The notes: a model not told the origin generated them from the sequence alone. A stretch of 41,141 nucleotides of DNA from Pseudomonadota bacterium (GCA_029780695.1 JAKOYD010000018.1:1-41141), one strand, 5' to 3'; counted from the stretch's first letter, positions 1 through 8,644 are shown. Numbers and translations are program-made.

Positions 1-200
1 CCTGGAAGACCCGCGAGGCCGTCGAGCTTGCCACACTGACCTGGGTCTCCTGGTACAACAATCACCGCTTGATGGGACCACTGGGCTACATTCCGCCGGC
101 CGAGGCTGAGGCAAACTACTACCGCCAACTCGCCGAGCAATCGACTGTGCCAGCCTGAGCACTTAAACCAACCAGCCTCCGCAATTCCCGGGGCGGTTCA
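1..200 (+). mobile_element. Right end of an IS3-family insertion sequence
   Basis: The stretch holds the last part of an IS3-type transposase and ends in GGGGCGGTTCA, so read inward the end is TGAACCGCCCC, fitting the TG...CA ends of IS3-family elements. The flanking caspase-family reading frame runs cleanly up to base 201 and then changes into IS-coded residues, which places the boundary at 200/201. The left end and the target duplication lie outside the window. Confidence 0.85.
3..158 (+). CDS. IS3-family transposase OrfB, C-terminal fragment
   Basis: Frame 3 gives the closing 51 residues of an IS3 OrfB (DDE, rve-type) transposase. It includes the typical tail WYNNHRLMGPLGYIPPAEAE, seen just before the end of this family's catalytic domain, and stops at TGA 156-158. 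The DDE residues lie before the window. The protein would cut and join the ends of the element. The gene is complete only if it continues upstream; here it marks the IS that interrupts the neighbouring caspase gene. Confidence 0.85.
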   Translation, partial: WKTREAVELATLTWVSWYNNHRLMGPLGYIPPAEAEANYYRQLAEQSTVPA

Positions 201-516
201 AGAGTGAGGAATGCTTGGCTTCGACCTCGTCCGAGGCGTCGGTGTCGACGGCGGCAAGGTAGTTCTCGCCTTCGATCTGCATGCCGTGTCCAGCGAAGAA
301 GAACAGGCCGACATCGCTCTTGTCGAGCTCGCGCTTGAACCGCCTGAGCGCGCGGTCCATCTCCGCGTGGTTGCAGTCGGCCTCCTGGATCACGCTGAAG
401 CCGCTGGCCTCAAGCTGCTCGGCAACGTCCTCCGCATCGTTGGCCGGGTTCTTCAGTTCGGCCACCGTCTCGTAGGCGGCATTGCCAATGACCAGGGCTG
501 ACAGACGCCGGCTCAT
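201..516 (-). pseudogene. Caspase-family (peptidase C14) protein, cut by the IS
   Basis: The first 105 residues are a clear caspase-fold N-terminus: strand ALVIGNAAY, helix with NPANDAEDVAEQLEASGF, then GLFFFAGHGMQ with the catalytic His at about residue 77. The catalytic Cys, expected some 40-50 residues later, is missing because the IS3 element starts at base 200. The frame runs on into IS sequence and stops at 163, adding an artificial tail (LLNRPGNCGGWLV). Caspase-family proteins in bacteria act in signalling or cell death by proteolysis; this copy should be inactive. The ATG overlaps the stop of the upstream gene (ATGA), so the two genes were coupled. The rest of the gene may survive on the far side of the IS. 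Confidence 0.85.
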
Positions 517-776
517 GCCGGCTCCGTATTGAACAGGCTCGAACGCACCGACCGCCTCGCGCGCTGCGGGACCTGCTTCTTGATCTGGCGAATCTGGGCC
601 GCCCTCAGCTGGCCATCGTCGGGCACGTACCGCGGCAGCGCACGATGGATCGCCTGGGTCTCATCGACGCCCAGGTACTCGGCCAGGTGCTCGGCGGTCT
701 CGCGCCTGACGCCCGTGGCGCCGTCGACGGTGCGGCAGCGAAAAGCGATCTGGTTTGTCGACGAACGAGCCGGCAT
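513..776 (-). CDS. Small conserved protein upstream of the caspase gene
   Basis: An 87-residue protein starting at the ATG at 776, chosen because CAGGAGGTT lies seven bases upstream; the longer open frame has no such site. It is basic at the C-terminus (about residues 60-80) and has a predicted helical middle (ETAEHLAEYLGVDETQAIH...), which resembles small DNA-binding or antitoxin-like proteins, but I do not recognise the family. It overlaps the caspase start by four bases, so the pair was probably made together. A regulator or inhibitor of the caspase is possible but is inference. Confidence 0.6.
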   Translation of the reverse strand: MPARSSTNQIAFRCRTVDGATGVRRETAEHLAEYLGVDETQAIHRALPRYVPDDGQLRAAQIRQIKKQVPQRARRSVRSSLFNTEPA

Positions 777-1028
777 GGCAACCTCCTGTCGATATCTTAA
801 AGACCCCCAAGATCGCCGCCGCCCGGCAAAGGGCGGGCGAGTTTCATGCGCAAAGCGCCTGCAGGTGCGCCTGACTACAATCGTGTCCGAGGCGCCCGCC
901 GTACTTGCACGCGAGTAGAAACAGGTCCTTCCTTCCATCGTCATTGATCTCCCTTCCGGACCTTGTCGTCGGGGACTTAAACGCGTGCGTCTGCCCCGAT
1001 GCGGCGAGGACAACCGAAAGGAAGACGC

Positions 1029-2234
1029 ATGACGTTCAAAGCACTGGCGCGCACCGCGCACCACACCCTGCAGGCCCGCTCGGGCTGCGACATCCGCCAC
1101 AGCCACGTCCACGAATTGCTGGCAGCGGCATTCGGCTACAGGACCTGGGCCGCACTGACCTCCGACGCGCTGCTGGCCGACCAAGGGGTCGGACAGGCGT
1201 CGGAACCCTCCGCCGAAGCGCAGGTCGCCGGTCGCGCGCTGCAGCTGCAGTACGGCCAGGCCGTGTCACGGGCCATGGCTGGCGCCCTGGTCCAGTTCAT
1301 TGCCGACCAGCGCCTGGGGCTGGTGCGCTGGACGGCCCTGGCGCCGCTGATGCCCATGTCCACAACGCCCACCAGACTTGGCGAGGACGAAGAGGACGGC
1401 GAGCCGGACGAGGATCTGGAAGGCTGGGACGATGCACCCCGCCGGGTCCAGAACGCGACCGCCCTGCCCCGCGAGCACTTTCTGGCCTCGGGTCTTCTGC
1501 TGGACAGCCTGGAGGCGGCCACGGCGAAGAACCCGCAGGCACACCAGGTGCTGGCGGCCTTGTTCCGTTGCGGCAAGCCCAACCCCTACCTCTACGAGGA
1601 GTCGCTGAAGGGACGCCAGCTCACCGCCAGCGAACAAGGCTGGGTCGAGCAGTACCTGCTGCTGGCGCCCCGGTATGTGCGCTACGAGGCGCACCTGAAG
1701 GCCGCCGCCGAGGCAGGCGTGCGCGCCGCCGCCCTGGAATACGGGACGGTCTTCGAGCGTCCGGAGTTCATTGCCCTGGCCGAGCGCCTGGACGGTGATG
1801 TCGACGCCGAGCAGATGGCCCGTGTGGCCACGAGCCCCGAAGCCCGCACCCAATGGCTGCGCCGGGCGGCCGAAGCGGGTTCCCTGCGGGCGTTGGAAGA
1901 CCTCGCCGATCTCGGCGACCCCTGGGCGCAGGAGCGCATGGCGCCACGCGCCAACGTGCACTGGCTGCGAGATGCGGCCGAGCGTGCGCTGGCCGAAGAT
2001 GATCCGTTGCGTGCCTGGACCTGGCAGTACGTGGCGCTGGCGCGCGGAAAGGACCTCACCGAATCCACGCTGGCGGCCCGGCACGACGGTGGCTCGAATG
2101 ATGGCGAGTTCTACGACAGCGACTTCGGCGGGCCACTGTACGTCGATGGCGACGAAGGACTTGCGCTGCCCGAACTGACGCGGGATCAGCACCGCGAGGC
2201 GAAAGCGAAGGCCCAGGACCTCCTTCGCGGCTAG
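1029..2234 (+). CDS. Uncharacterised 401-aa protein with Sel1-like helices
   Basis: The ATG at 1029 follows GAAAGGAAG, so I prefer it to the ATG at 999. The N-terminal 40 residues carry HSHVHELLAAAFGYRTWAAL, a short helical motif found at the start of several plasmid and island proteins, including some annotated as glyoxalase-superfamily related. The middle has an acidic stretch (EDEEDGEPDEDLEGWDD, near residue 120). The later part has AEAG...AALEYG and AEAGSLRALEDLADLGDPWAQ, which look like Sel1/TPR-type helical repeats. There is no signal peptide or membrane segment, so it is probably cytoplasmic. A strong hairpin lies 48 bases downstream. Function unknown. Confidence 0.75.
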   Translation: MTFKALARTAHHTLQARSGCDIRHSHVHELLAAAFGYRTWAALTSDALLADQGVGQASEPSAEAQVAGRALQLQYGQAVSRAMAGALVQFIADQRLGLVRWTALAPLMPMSTTPTRLGEDEEDGEPDEDLEGWDDAPRRVQNATALPREHFLASGLLLDSLEAATAKNPQAHQVLAALFRCGKPNPYLYEESLKGRQLTASEQGWVEQYLLLAPRYVRYEAHLKAAAEAGVRAAALEYGTVFERPEFIALAERLDGDVDAEQMARVATSPEARTQWLRRAAEAGSLRALEDLADLGDPWAQERMAPRANVHWLRDAAERALAEDDPLRAWTWQYVALARGKDLTESTLAARHDGGSNDGEFYDSDFGGPLYVDGDEGLALPELTRDQHREAKAKAQDLLRG

Positions 2235-2281
2235 TTGCCACGACAGCGGGGGCCGGCGACGGTAAGCCGTACTCCTGCACG

Positions 2282-2314
2282 ACCACACACCACGGTTCCG
2301 TAGTGGTGTGTGGT
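2282..2314. terminator. Perfect 12-bp inverted repeat, terminator-like hairpin
   Basis: ACCACACACCAC at 2282-2293 pairs with GTGGTGTGTGGT at 2303-2314 across a 9-base loop. It sits just after the gene ending at 2234. There is no T-run after it on either strand, so it may act as an mRNA-stabilising or Rho-assisted terminator rather than a classic intrinsic one. Confidence 0.6.
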
Positions 2315-2380
2315 GGCTGTCTACTTGGACAGTCCTGGCGTGCTGCCCCCGAGAGCTTTCCGTGGCATGCACAAAAGCGC

Positions 2381-2411
2381 TTGACTTAGAGTGCACTCGA
2401 ACTTCTAGGAT
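2381..2411 (+). promoter_or_regulatory. MerR-type promoter with 19-bp spacer
   Basis: TTGACT (2381-2386) and TAGGAT (2406-2411) are 19 bp apart, the stretched spacing typical of MerR-controlled promoters. The spacer holds the dyad AGAGTGCACTC, close to AdhR/NmlR-type operators. The -10 box ends only six bases before the regulator's ATG, so a transcript from here would be almost leaderless. Confidence 0.75.
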
Positions 2412-2417
2412 CACTTC

Positions 2418-2675
2418 ATGGAATCGCACCTGTCCATTGACGAAGTCGCACAGCGCTCGGGGCTCACTGCCCACACCTTGCGCTACTACGAGCGCATCGG
2501 TTTGATCGCTCCGATCCACCGCGCGTCCGGGGGACAACGCCGCTATGCGGCTTCGGACATGGCCTGGGTCGAATTCCTGCTGCGGCTGCGGACGACGAAC
2601 ATGCCCATCGCAACGCAGCGCGACCGACCCCGCTGGAGAGCTTTTCCGAGGTTCCCGGCCTGTTCGGTTAGGTAG
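2418..2675 (+). pseudogene. MerR-family regulator, 3'-truncated
   Basis: Residues 1-64 are a normal MerR DNA-binding domain: SIDEVAQRSGLTAHTLRYYE (helix-turn-helix), then RIGLI and the wing SGGQRRY, then DMAWVEFLLRLRTTNMPI. Full-length members go on for another 50-70 residues of sensor and dimerisation helix. Here the frame turns after about base 2610 into Arg-rich sequence unrelated to the family and stops at 2675. It overlaps the end of the facing pdxA-like gene. Without the dimerisation helix it should not work as an activator. The operator-promoter in front is intact. The redox or aldehyde-responsive subgroup is suggested by the operator only. Confidence 0.85.
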
Positions 2676-3690
2676 CGCCCTTACGACAAGGCGTTGTCGA
2701 AGCCGGCAGCCGACCAGTCGGGATCGCTGACGCGCCCGACAACAAGTCGATGGTACGCAGGAGCGCGGTGGGGTCGGCCACGCCCTGCCCGGCGATGTCC
2801 ATGGCGCTGCCATGGCCCACGCTGGAGAGCAGCGCATCGCCGCCGATGCTGAGTGCGCTCGCCGCATTGGGGGCCAGCAGCTTGATGGGGATGTGGCCCT
2901 GGTCGTGCAGCATGGCGACGTAGAGCTCGTGCCGCCGCTGCGACAGCACCATATCGGCACCGTGGGGGCCGTCGACGCGGTACCCCTCGTCGCGCAGGCG
3001 GGCCATCGCCGGCAGCACGACGTTCTGATCTTCGAGGCCGAACAGCGTACCTTCGGACGCGTGCGGGTTGATGCCGAACACGCCGATGCTTGGGTTGTGC
3101 AAGCCCATCAGGCCGCAGGCCCGCGCGCCGGCACGGACCGCTTTCTGGACCAGTTCGGGCGTCATGCGCTCCAGTGCGGTGCGCACGCTCTCATGCAAGG
3201 TCACGTGCACGATGCGCAGCCCCCCGCCGACCAGCAGCAGGAACACATCGTCCTCGGGTTGTTCACAGACCCGTGCCACCAGCGAGGGATAGCCACTGAA
3301 GGCAATGCCGGCCTGGTGGATGGCGGTCTCGTGGTGCGGGCAGGCGATCACCAGGTCGTGCGCATCAGCGCGCACGGCTTGCAGCGCGGCGGTGGCAGAG
3401 GCCACCGCCGACGCGCCCGCCAGTGGGTCGATGCGGCCAGGCACGGCCGCGTGTTCGGGCAGACTGCCGGCTTCCACGTGGTGCAACTGTGGCCACAGCT
3501 CCTGCAGTCCGCAAAGGGACGCGGCGCGTTGCAACACCGTGCCAGGACCAAAGACGGTGATGTGCGCGCGCTGCTCGGGCGCCAGCGCGGCCAGGGCCTT
3601 GAGGGCGATCTCCGGCCCAATGCCGTTGGGGTCACCCGTGGCCAGTGCCACGCGCCGCGCGGGAGGGGTCTCCTGCATGCCCTTGGTCAC
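2668..3690 (-). CDS. PdxA-family dehydrogenase (4-hydroxythreonine-4-phosphate dehydrogenase-like)
   Basis: A 340-residue PdxA-fold NAD-dependent oxidative decarboxylase of 3-hydroxy-4-phosphate substrates. Family marks are [11 protein letters not shown] near residue 17, the metal/substrate His motifs VTLHES and HDQGHIPIK, and [14 protein letters not shown]. The usual FPGHTE motif is FSGYPS here, which fits the PdxA2-like catabolic branch (sugar-acid or threonate phosphates) better than vitamin B6 synthesis; that assignment is inference. It starts at GTG 3690, which overlaps the upstream stop as GTGA. The last 21 residues after TIDLLSG do not look like the family and end in the scar shared with the truncated merR gene, so the C-terminus was probably rebuilt by a deletion. 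Activity is uncertain. Confidence 0.85.
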   Translation of the reverse strand: MTKGMQETPPARRVALATGDPNGIGPEIALKALAALAPEQRAHITVFGPGTVLQRAASLCGLQELWPQLHHVEAGSLPEHAAVPGRIDPLAGASAVASATAALQAVRADAHDLVIACPHHETAIHQAGIAFSGYPSLVARVCEQPEDDVFLLLVGGGLRIVHVTLHESVRTALERMTPELVQKAVRAGARACGLMGLHNPSIGVFGINPHASEGTLFGLEDQNVVLPAMARLRDEGYRVDGPHGADMVLSQRRHELYVAMLHDQGHIPIKLLAPNAASALSIGGDALLSSVGHGSAMDIAGQGVADPTALLRTIDLLSGASAIPTGRLPASTTPCRKGAT

Positions 3691-3902
3691 AGCGGCAAGG
3701 CCATCAGGGAGGGCGCGTGCACCACGCCCTCGGTGTCGCTGGCCGAGCGCAGCAACGGCATGCCGAGCAGCCGGCCATGGCGCTTGCGCCCGTAGCGACA
3801 GGATTGGCGCCGCGCAACGCGGCTATGAAAACCAAAGGGTGTCCTGGCCTTCACGCACGATCCCTTCCGTGTGTGATATCCGAATTCCACGACAGCAACC
3901 AG
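3687..3902 (-). pseudogene. 3' stub of an unidentified gene upstream of pdxA
   Basis: A frame ending [28 protein letters not shown] stops with TGA that overlaps the GTG of the pdxA-like gene by four bases, as in a coupled operon. Only about 35 of these residues look protein-like; the part before them is Arg/Cys-rich and unlike a domain, and no good start with a ribosome site is seen. I read it as the remnant of a gene once lying between the binding protein and pdxA. Family not recognised. Confidence 0.35.
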
Positions 3903-3903
3903 A

Positions 3904-4881
3904 TCAGTCAATGGTGACCTTCGCATCCCGAATCACTTTCTGCCAAACCTGCGTTTGCTGCTTGATGAAATCCGCACTCTCCGCAGCCGACTTCTGCAAG
4001 GGGTCCAGACCAAGCTTGGCAAGGCGCTCTCGCATGGCTGGTTTCGCCAGCGCTTCGTTGAGCACGGCATTGAGGTGGCGAACTTCTGGTGCAGGCGTGT
4101 TTGGCGCGGTCACTGCCGCGTACCAAGTCACCGACTGCATCGCCGGCAACCCAATCTCCGCAAAGGTGGGTACATCTGGAAGAGCGGAAGACCGCTTGGC
4201 ATCTGCCACCGCGAGAATGCGGACCTTGCCTGAGTTGTGCAATGTGATTGAGGCCCCCACACTGCCGAAGAAGGCGTCGACCTGGCTACCCGACAAATCG
4301 GCGAGCGCAGGAGCATCACCCTTGTATGGGACATGAACCATCGTCGCTCCCGTCAAGGATGAAAAAAGGTTCGCAGTCAAATGTGATGTCGTGCCATTGC
4401 CCTGGGACGCGTACGACACGCGTCCGGCGCTTTGCTTGGCGTAGGGCGTAAATTCTTGTGCCGTTTTGATCGGAAGATTCGGACTCACGATAAGTGCGTT
4501 CGGCACTGCGGCAATGGTTCCGATAGCGACCCACTGCGAAGGATCGTATGGTAGTTTGGGGTACAGGCCTTGGTTGATCGCGATGGGGCCCGGAGACGAA
4601 ATCATGATCGTGCTTTCGCCCGGCTTTGACCGGCTAAACACCTCGGCAGCGCCAATGTTTCCCCCGGCACCGGTCTTGTTTTCGACAATGACTCCCTTGG
4701 GAAACCCTGGCCGCATTTCTTCTGCCAAAGTGCGGGCCAACACATCAGCGAGGCCACCCGCGGCAAAGGGCACAACGATGCGCAACGGCTTGTCCGAAGT
4801 CTCTACCGCGTGCGCTGCACCGACAGACGAAATCAATCCGACAACACAAACGGCCGAGGCAAAAGAGGGAATCCAACGCAT
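3904..4881 (-). CDS. Bug/TctC-family periplasmic substrate-binding protein
   Basis: A 325-residue tripartite tricarboxylate transporter receptor. It has a Sec signal peptide (MRW...VGAAHA, cut after about residue 25), then KPLRIVVPFAAGG, the conserved first strand and ligand loop, NKTGAGGNIGA, SPNLPIKTAQEF, SYASQGNGTTSHL and VPYKGDAPAL, all typical of Bug proteins. Such proteins bind carboxylates or related small molecules in the periplasm. The ATG at 4881 is preceded by TGGAGAC. No TctA/TctB membrane genes are in the window, as is common for these orphan binding proteins. It heads a transcript that reads toward the pdxA-like gene, so its ligand may be the compound handled there; this is inference. 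Confidence 0.93.
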   Translation of the reverse strand: MRWIPSFASAVCVVGLISSVGAAHAVETSDKPLRIVVPFAAGGLADVLARTLAEEMRPGFPKGVIVENKTGAGGNIGAAEVFSRSKPGESTIMISSPGPIAINQGLYPKLPYDPSQWVAIGTIAAVPNALIVSPNLPIKTAQEFTPYAKQSAGRVSYASQGNGTTSHLTANLFSSLTGATMVHVPYKGDAPALADLSGSQVDAFFGSVGASITLHNSGKVRILAVADAKRSSALPDVPTFAEIGLPAMQSVTWYAAVTAPNTPAPEVRHLNAVLNEALAKPAMRERLAKLGLDPLQKSAAESADFIKQQTQVWQKVIRDAKVTID

Positions 4882-5344
4882 GTACTTGTCTCCATATTAA
4901 AAAGAGAAACTGTAGATGTGAGCGAGCACCGAAACGCGAGTAAATGTACGTACGACCCGCTTTGCACAGCGCATCGAACAATATGTCCAGCGTCGGCAAT
5001 CCACACTGACAGCCTGCCCACCCGCTCTCTGCCGCAGCGGTATGTGTCGGCGACATCAGGTGATAACGCACCATTGGAGACTCCCACCCCAGACCGGCCA
5101 AAGCAGGCCGCTTGCAGCGGCGGCGCAGGTCACGCTCTTTGTTCGTCAGCCTGCCCCTTGCGAATGCGCGGGCCCCTGCCAAGCCAATCGCATTCTTGAA
5201 CCATCCGTCGCTTGAATTCGGAGTCCTTGCCCCCATCTTGGTCGGCATCCACCCCCTGCAGCGCGTCAGGTCCCAGGCAGCAGGCCGGGTTCTCTTGAAA
5301 CTCTTGCGTGGCCCGATTCACGCTACCGATCAACGGAACAACTC
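4882..5344. other. Intergenic region without a convincing gene
   Basis: Short open frames lie on both strands but none has a good start, ribosome site and family-like sequence. The region should hold the promoter of the Bug gene; an AT-rich patch (CTCCATATTAAAAAGAGAAAC) lies right upstream of its start. A 67-residue TTG-start frame at 5130-5333 on the minus strand is the best unproven candidate. Confidence 0.5.
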
Positions 5345-5569
5345 TTGTCCCTGGAAATGCTGCGCCACATCGCCGGTCAACGGCTACCGCTGACCCTCGA
5401 AGTGCCTGCCGATATCGAAAAGGTGCGGGTGCTTCGCGCGGCAGGACTCTTGGCCGCCTTTTTCCTCAACGCCTCCGCGGGCGACGACAGCAAGGTGATG
5501 CCGACTGCACACGTCCTGGCCATCACGCCCGCTGGCCGCGATGCCATCGTCGGGCCGGCGAGCCCTTGA
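5345..5569 (+). CDS. Small conserved hypothetical protein
   Basis: The frame gives 74 residues from TTG 5345, or 70 from the ATG at 5357. It reads MLRHIAGQRLPLTL...EKVRVLRAAGLLAAFF...AHVLAITPAGRDAI. The spacing of a short helix, a second helix (VRVLRAAGLL) and a strand ending in ITPAGRDAI resembles a winged-helix fold, which in small proteobacterial proteins often hints at DNA binding. I know similar uncharacterised proteins in Burkholderiales but no function. It stands alone with no operon partner in frame. Confidence 0.55.
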   Translation: MSLEMLRHIAGQRLPLTLEVPADIEKVRVLRAAGLLAAFFLNASAGDDSKVMPTAHVLAITPAGRDAIVGPASP

Positions 5570-5749
5570 ACAGCCGCTGGCCGGTCCTGCAGTGGTCAAG
5601 TAGTGATGGTGCCCCACCTCCATGGACGGCTTTGAGTTTGACACGCAAGCCACCCAAGCCGTCCTTCGCAACGGAGATACCAATCGAGGCTTGCTGTAGA
5701 TTACGACACTCGCCACTGCCAAACGTACACGTACCGAAGAGAAACTCAG

Positions 5750-6040
5750 ATGCCAAAAGCCTATTGGATAAGCACCTATCGCGCGGTCAACGATTCCGAC
5801 AAACTTGCCGCGTATGCGAAGCTGGCCGGCCCGGCACTCACGGCCAACGGCGCACGCTTCCTGGCGCGTGGCGAGCCGTCCAAGGTCTACGAACTCGGCC
5901 TGATGCAACGCACTGTGCTGATCGAGTTTGACAGTGTTGAACAAGCGGTTGCCGCGCACGACAGCCCGGCATACCAGGCAGCCCTGGCTGCGCTGGGCGA
6001 TGGAGCCGACCGCGAGATCCGCATCATCGAAGCAGCTTGA
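5750..6040 (+). CDS. DUF1330 domain protein
   Basis: A 96-residue protein that matches the DUF1330 pattern over its whole length: KAYWISTYRAVNDSDKLAAYAKLAGPAL at the start, GARFLARGEP, RTVLIEFDSVEQAVAAHDSPAYQAAL and a C-terminal IRIIEA strand. The fold is a dimeric alpha-beta barrel (ferredoxin-like) related to monooxygenases, but the reaction is not known. Length is normal for the family. It is a single gene with about 220 bases of non-coding sequence on the downstream side. Confidence 0.9.
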   Translation: MPKAYWISTYRAVNDSDKLAAYAKLAGPALTANGARFLARGEPSKVYELGLMQRTVLIEFDSVEQAVAAHDSPAYQAALAALGDGADREIRIIEAA

Positions 6041-6263
6041 GCATGGGTGCGGGAAGCGCCCTCTCTCCTTTTCGAGTATGCGCAGGCAAGTTCGCGCCAT
6101 TGCGCGATTGATTGGAAGACAGGAAAGGAAGACGCGAAGCAGGGCCTCAGAACGAAGGTCTGCTCCTGGGCCGATCGCCGCGATCCTCCAGACTGCGATG
6201 CGTCAGATCCTGCACACCAGGATCTGCCGGAGTGAGCCGGCTTCGAGTCCTGGGGAACCTTGA

Positions 6264-8426
6264 TCAGGCGACGGCATGCACGCCGGGCGTCGCACCCAGC
6301 GGGACGCCAAGAGCGCGACCACGCACGCGCCGGTAAGGCGGCAGGCCATCCAGCAGGCGCCGGCCCCATGCCGTGCCGGCCAGCCGCGGATCCAGCACAG
6401 TCACGCGGCCATGGTCCTGCGGGGTGCGCAGCAACCGGCCCACCGCCTGCGCCAGCCGGATTCCGACTTCTGGCACGCTGCGTTCATGGAAGGCGGACCT
6501 CCCCTGCGCCTCGATCCACTCCCGGCGTGTCTGCTCCACCGGGTCATCGGGCACTGCGAACGGCAGCTTGGCAACCACCAGGTGGGTGCAGTAGGCGCCA
6601 GGCAGGTCCACGCCCTCGGAGAGGCTGGCCAGTCCGAAGAGGACCGAACGTTGTCCCTGGTCGATGCGGACCCTGTGGCGCGCCAGCAGCTCGCGCTTGG
6701 AGGTGCTGCCCTGCACGAGCACCTGCTCGCGCAGCCTGACGGGCAGCGCCTGCGCGACCTGCTGCATCTGCCGGGCCGATGTGAACAGGACCAGCGCCCC
6801 GGCTTGCGCCTCGAGCAGTGCCGGCAGCATGGCCGTTACCTCCTCGGTGTGCGCCTGGGCGTCGCGCGGATGCGAGCACATGCGCGGCAGGTGCAGCTCT
6901 GCCTGCGCCGCATGGTCGAACGGCGAAGGCAGGCTGATGGCGCGCAATCCCTCCCAAGCCTTCAGGCCCGCCTCTTCCATGAAGAGGTCGAAGGATCCGC
7001 AGGCCTGCAATGTCGCAGAGGTCAGCACGACAGCGCCAGCACGGTCCCACAGCAGCGCGCGCAGGCGTTCGCCGCCGCCGATCGTCGCGGCGCACACGTG
7101 GAACTCCGTCGCTCGACCCGCCCTGCCCTCCTTGCCGCCGCGCTCGATCCAACGGGCGACCGGCGGGTCTGTGTCTGAGAGCGGTTGCAGCATGCGCTCC
7201 CAGGTGGCAGCCAGGTGCTCTGCGCTCCCCAGGCACGCCCCCAACGCCGCGACATGCGGCTGGGCGGCCACCGCGTCCTGGCGTGCCCGTTCAACCGCAG
7301 CCGCACGCAAGGCAGCCAGCGCCTCGCGCAGACCGAGCGCAGCGCTGTGCAGACGACTGCCGGCTTCGGCGACGTCAGGCGGCAGCGCACCGTGGGCAAA
7401 GCGCTGCACCTGCCCTTGCTCGCCCGCCGCGCAGTGCCTGGCCAAGGCCACGTGCAGCCCTTCCAGTGCGCTGCACAGGCGCTGGCCGTGCCCATCCGCC
7501 GCCAGCGCCAGGGCCGCATCGAGCCGCAAGCTCTGACCTGCCTGATCCGCTATCGCTAAGGCCTCCTCGATCCACCGCAGGGCGCCAAGCACCGCATGGC
7601 GCGAGGCGCCACGCGCGGCCGCCCTGGCCGGCAGTCCATGGGCCTCGTCGAGCACGAACAGCGTTTGGGACGGGTCCGGCAACAGGGCGCCGGGCTCCAT
7701 GTCCAGGGCGGCCAGCAGCAGATCGTGGTTGGCGACGACGACGTCGGCGTCCTTGAGGCGCTGGCGAGCGGCCTGGAACGGGCAGCGCCCGAACTCCTCG
7801 CACCGCGCCCCCAAGCAGCCATCGCGGTCGGTGCTGAGGCGGTGCCAGAGTCCTTCCGGGATCGGGTCCTGCCAGTCGTCGCGGTCGCCGGACCAGGTGC
7901 CGCGTGCGAAGGCCTGCGCGAGCCGGCCTTCCAGTCGTACAGGCTGCGCCGTTGCCGGCCGTGCCTCATTGGTCGGAACCTCGCCTCCCAAGCTGGCGAC
8001 AGAACGCTGCGCATCCAGACGCAACAGTTTGGCCGGGCAGACGTAGCGCCGCCGCCCCTTCGCCAGCGCGCTCGTGAAGTTCACCGGGAGGTGACGCTGC
8101 AGGGCCGGCAGGTCCTTGGCCATCAACTGCTCCTGCAGCGCCACGGTGGACGAGGACACGACCACGCGCAGCCCGCGCGAGCGCGCCAGCACGATGGCCG
8201 GCAACAGGTAGCCCAGGGTCTTGCCGGTGCCGGTTCCCGCTTCGATGACCCCGATGCGCTGGCTGGCCTCGGCCAGTCCCTCCCGGCCGTCGCCCAGGGT
8301 GCCAAGGACGTGGGCCACCTCGGCCATCATCACCAACTGCGCTCGGCGGCTGGCGAAGCCCGGCATGGCCTCGCGCAAGGTGCGCAGACAGGTCTGCATG
8401 CGGGTCTTCTCTTCGTCGCTGAGCAT
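6264..8426 (-). CDS. DinG/XPD-type ATP-dependent DNA helicase
   Basis: At 720 residues this has the length and layout of DinG/YoaA superfamily 2 helicases, which unwind DNA 5' to 3' with an iron-sulfur cluster. Walker A is EAGTGTGKT (62-70) and motif II is DEAH (260-263). Four cysteines, C130, C204, C209 and C215, sit between motifs Ia and II, where XPD-type enzymes bind a 4Fe-4S cluster. Motif VI is near QAVGRLLRTPQDHG. Such enzymes clear R-loops and damaged replication forks. The ATG at 8424-8426 is used; a second Met nine residues later is possible. It is transcribed alone. Whether it belongs to the chromosome or the island cannot be told. Confidence 0.93.
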   Translation of the reverse strand: MLSDEEKTRMQTCLRTLREAMPGFASRRAQLVMMAEVAHVLGTLGDGREGLAEASQRIGVIEAGTGTGKTLGYLLPAIVLARSRGLRVVVSSSTVALQEQLMAKDLPALQRHLPVNFTSALAKGRRRYVCPAKLLRLDAQRSVASLGGEVPTNEARPATAQPVRLEGRLAQAFARGTWSGDRDDWQDPIPEGLWHRLSTDRDGCLGARCEEFGRCPFQAARQRLKDADVVVANHDLLLAALDMEPGALLPDPSQTLFVLDEAHGLPARAAARGASRHAVLGALRWIEEALAIADQAGQSLRLDAALALAADGHGQRLCSALEGLHVALARHCAAGEQGQVQRFAHGALPPDVAEAGSRLHSAALGLREALAALRAAAVERARQDAVAAQPHVAALGACLGSAEHLAATWERMLQPLSDTDPPVARWIERGGKEGRAGRATEFHVCAATIGGGERLRALLWDRAGAVVLTSATLQACGSFDLFMEEAGLKAWEGLRAISLPSPFDHAAQAELHLPRMCSHPRDAQAHTEEVTAMLPALLEAQAGALVLFTSARQMQQVAQALPVRLREQVLVQGSTSKRELLARHRVRIDQGQRSVLFGLASLSEGVDLPGAYCTHLVVAKLPFAVPDDPVEQTRREWIEAQGRSAFHERSVPEVGIRLAQAVGRLLRTPQDHGRVTVLDPRLAGTAWGRRLLDGLPPYRRVRGRALGVPLGATPGVHAVA

Positions 8427-8644
8427 GCGAACAGGTTCGCACTGCGCCCGGTGACATCAAGGGTGGCGCTTGAGGGCGCCAGCCGGGGGCAGCGGCTCAC
8501 CTGCGGACGCTGCGCCGCCGCCTGCGCGGGCCCGTCCCAGGCAACCTGCCCCGATGCACCCAAGCGTCCGGCCAGCGCCGCATCGAGCGCCGATGCCCCC
8601 CTGGAGAACTGGCTACGATCTCTCCGAACTACTGTCCTATCACC

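Noticed and set aside
1266..2960. 564-residue minus-strand frame opposite the 401-aa gene and the MerR gene
   Set aside because: It crosses a strong hairpin and two genes with better support, and its sequence is low-complexity. It is an antisense shadow of GC-rich codons.
5130..5333. 67-residue minus-strand frame in the gap upstream of the Bug gene
   Set aside because: It needs a TTG start, has no ribosome site and matches no family that I know. It stays a possible remnant only.
6264..8426. DinG-type helicase as part of a defence system
   Set aside because: It is a single gene with standard motifs and no coupled partner. A normal repair role explains it.
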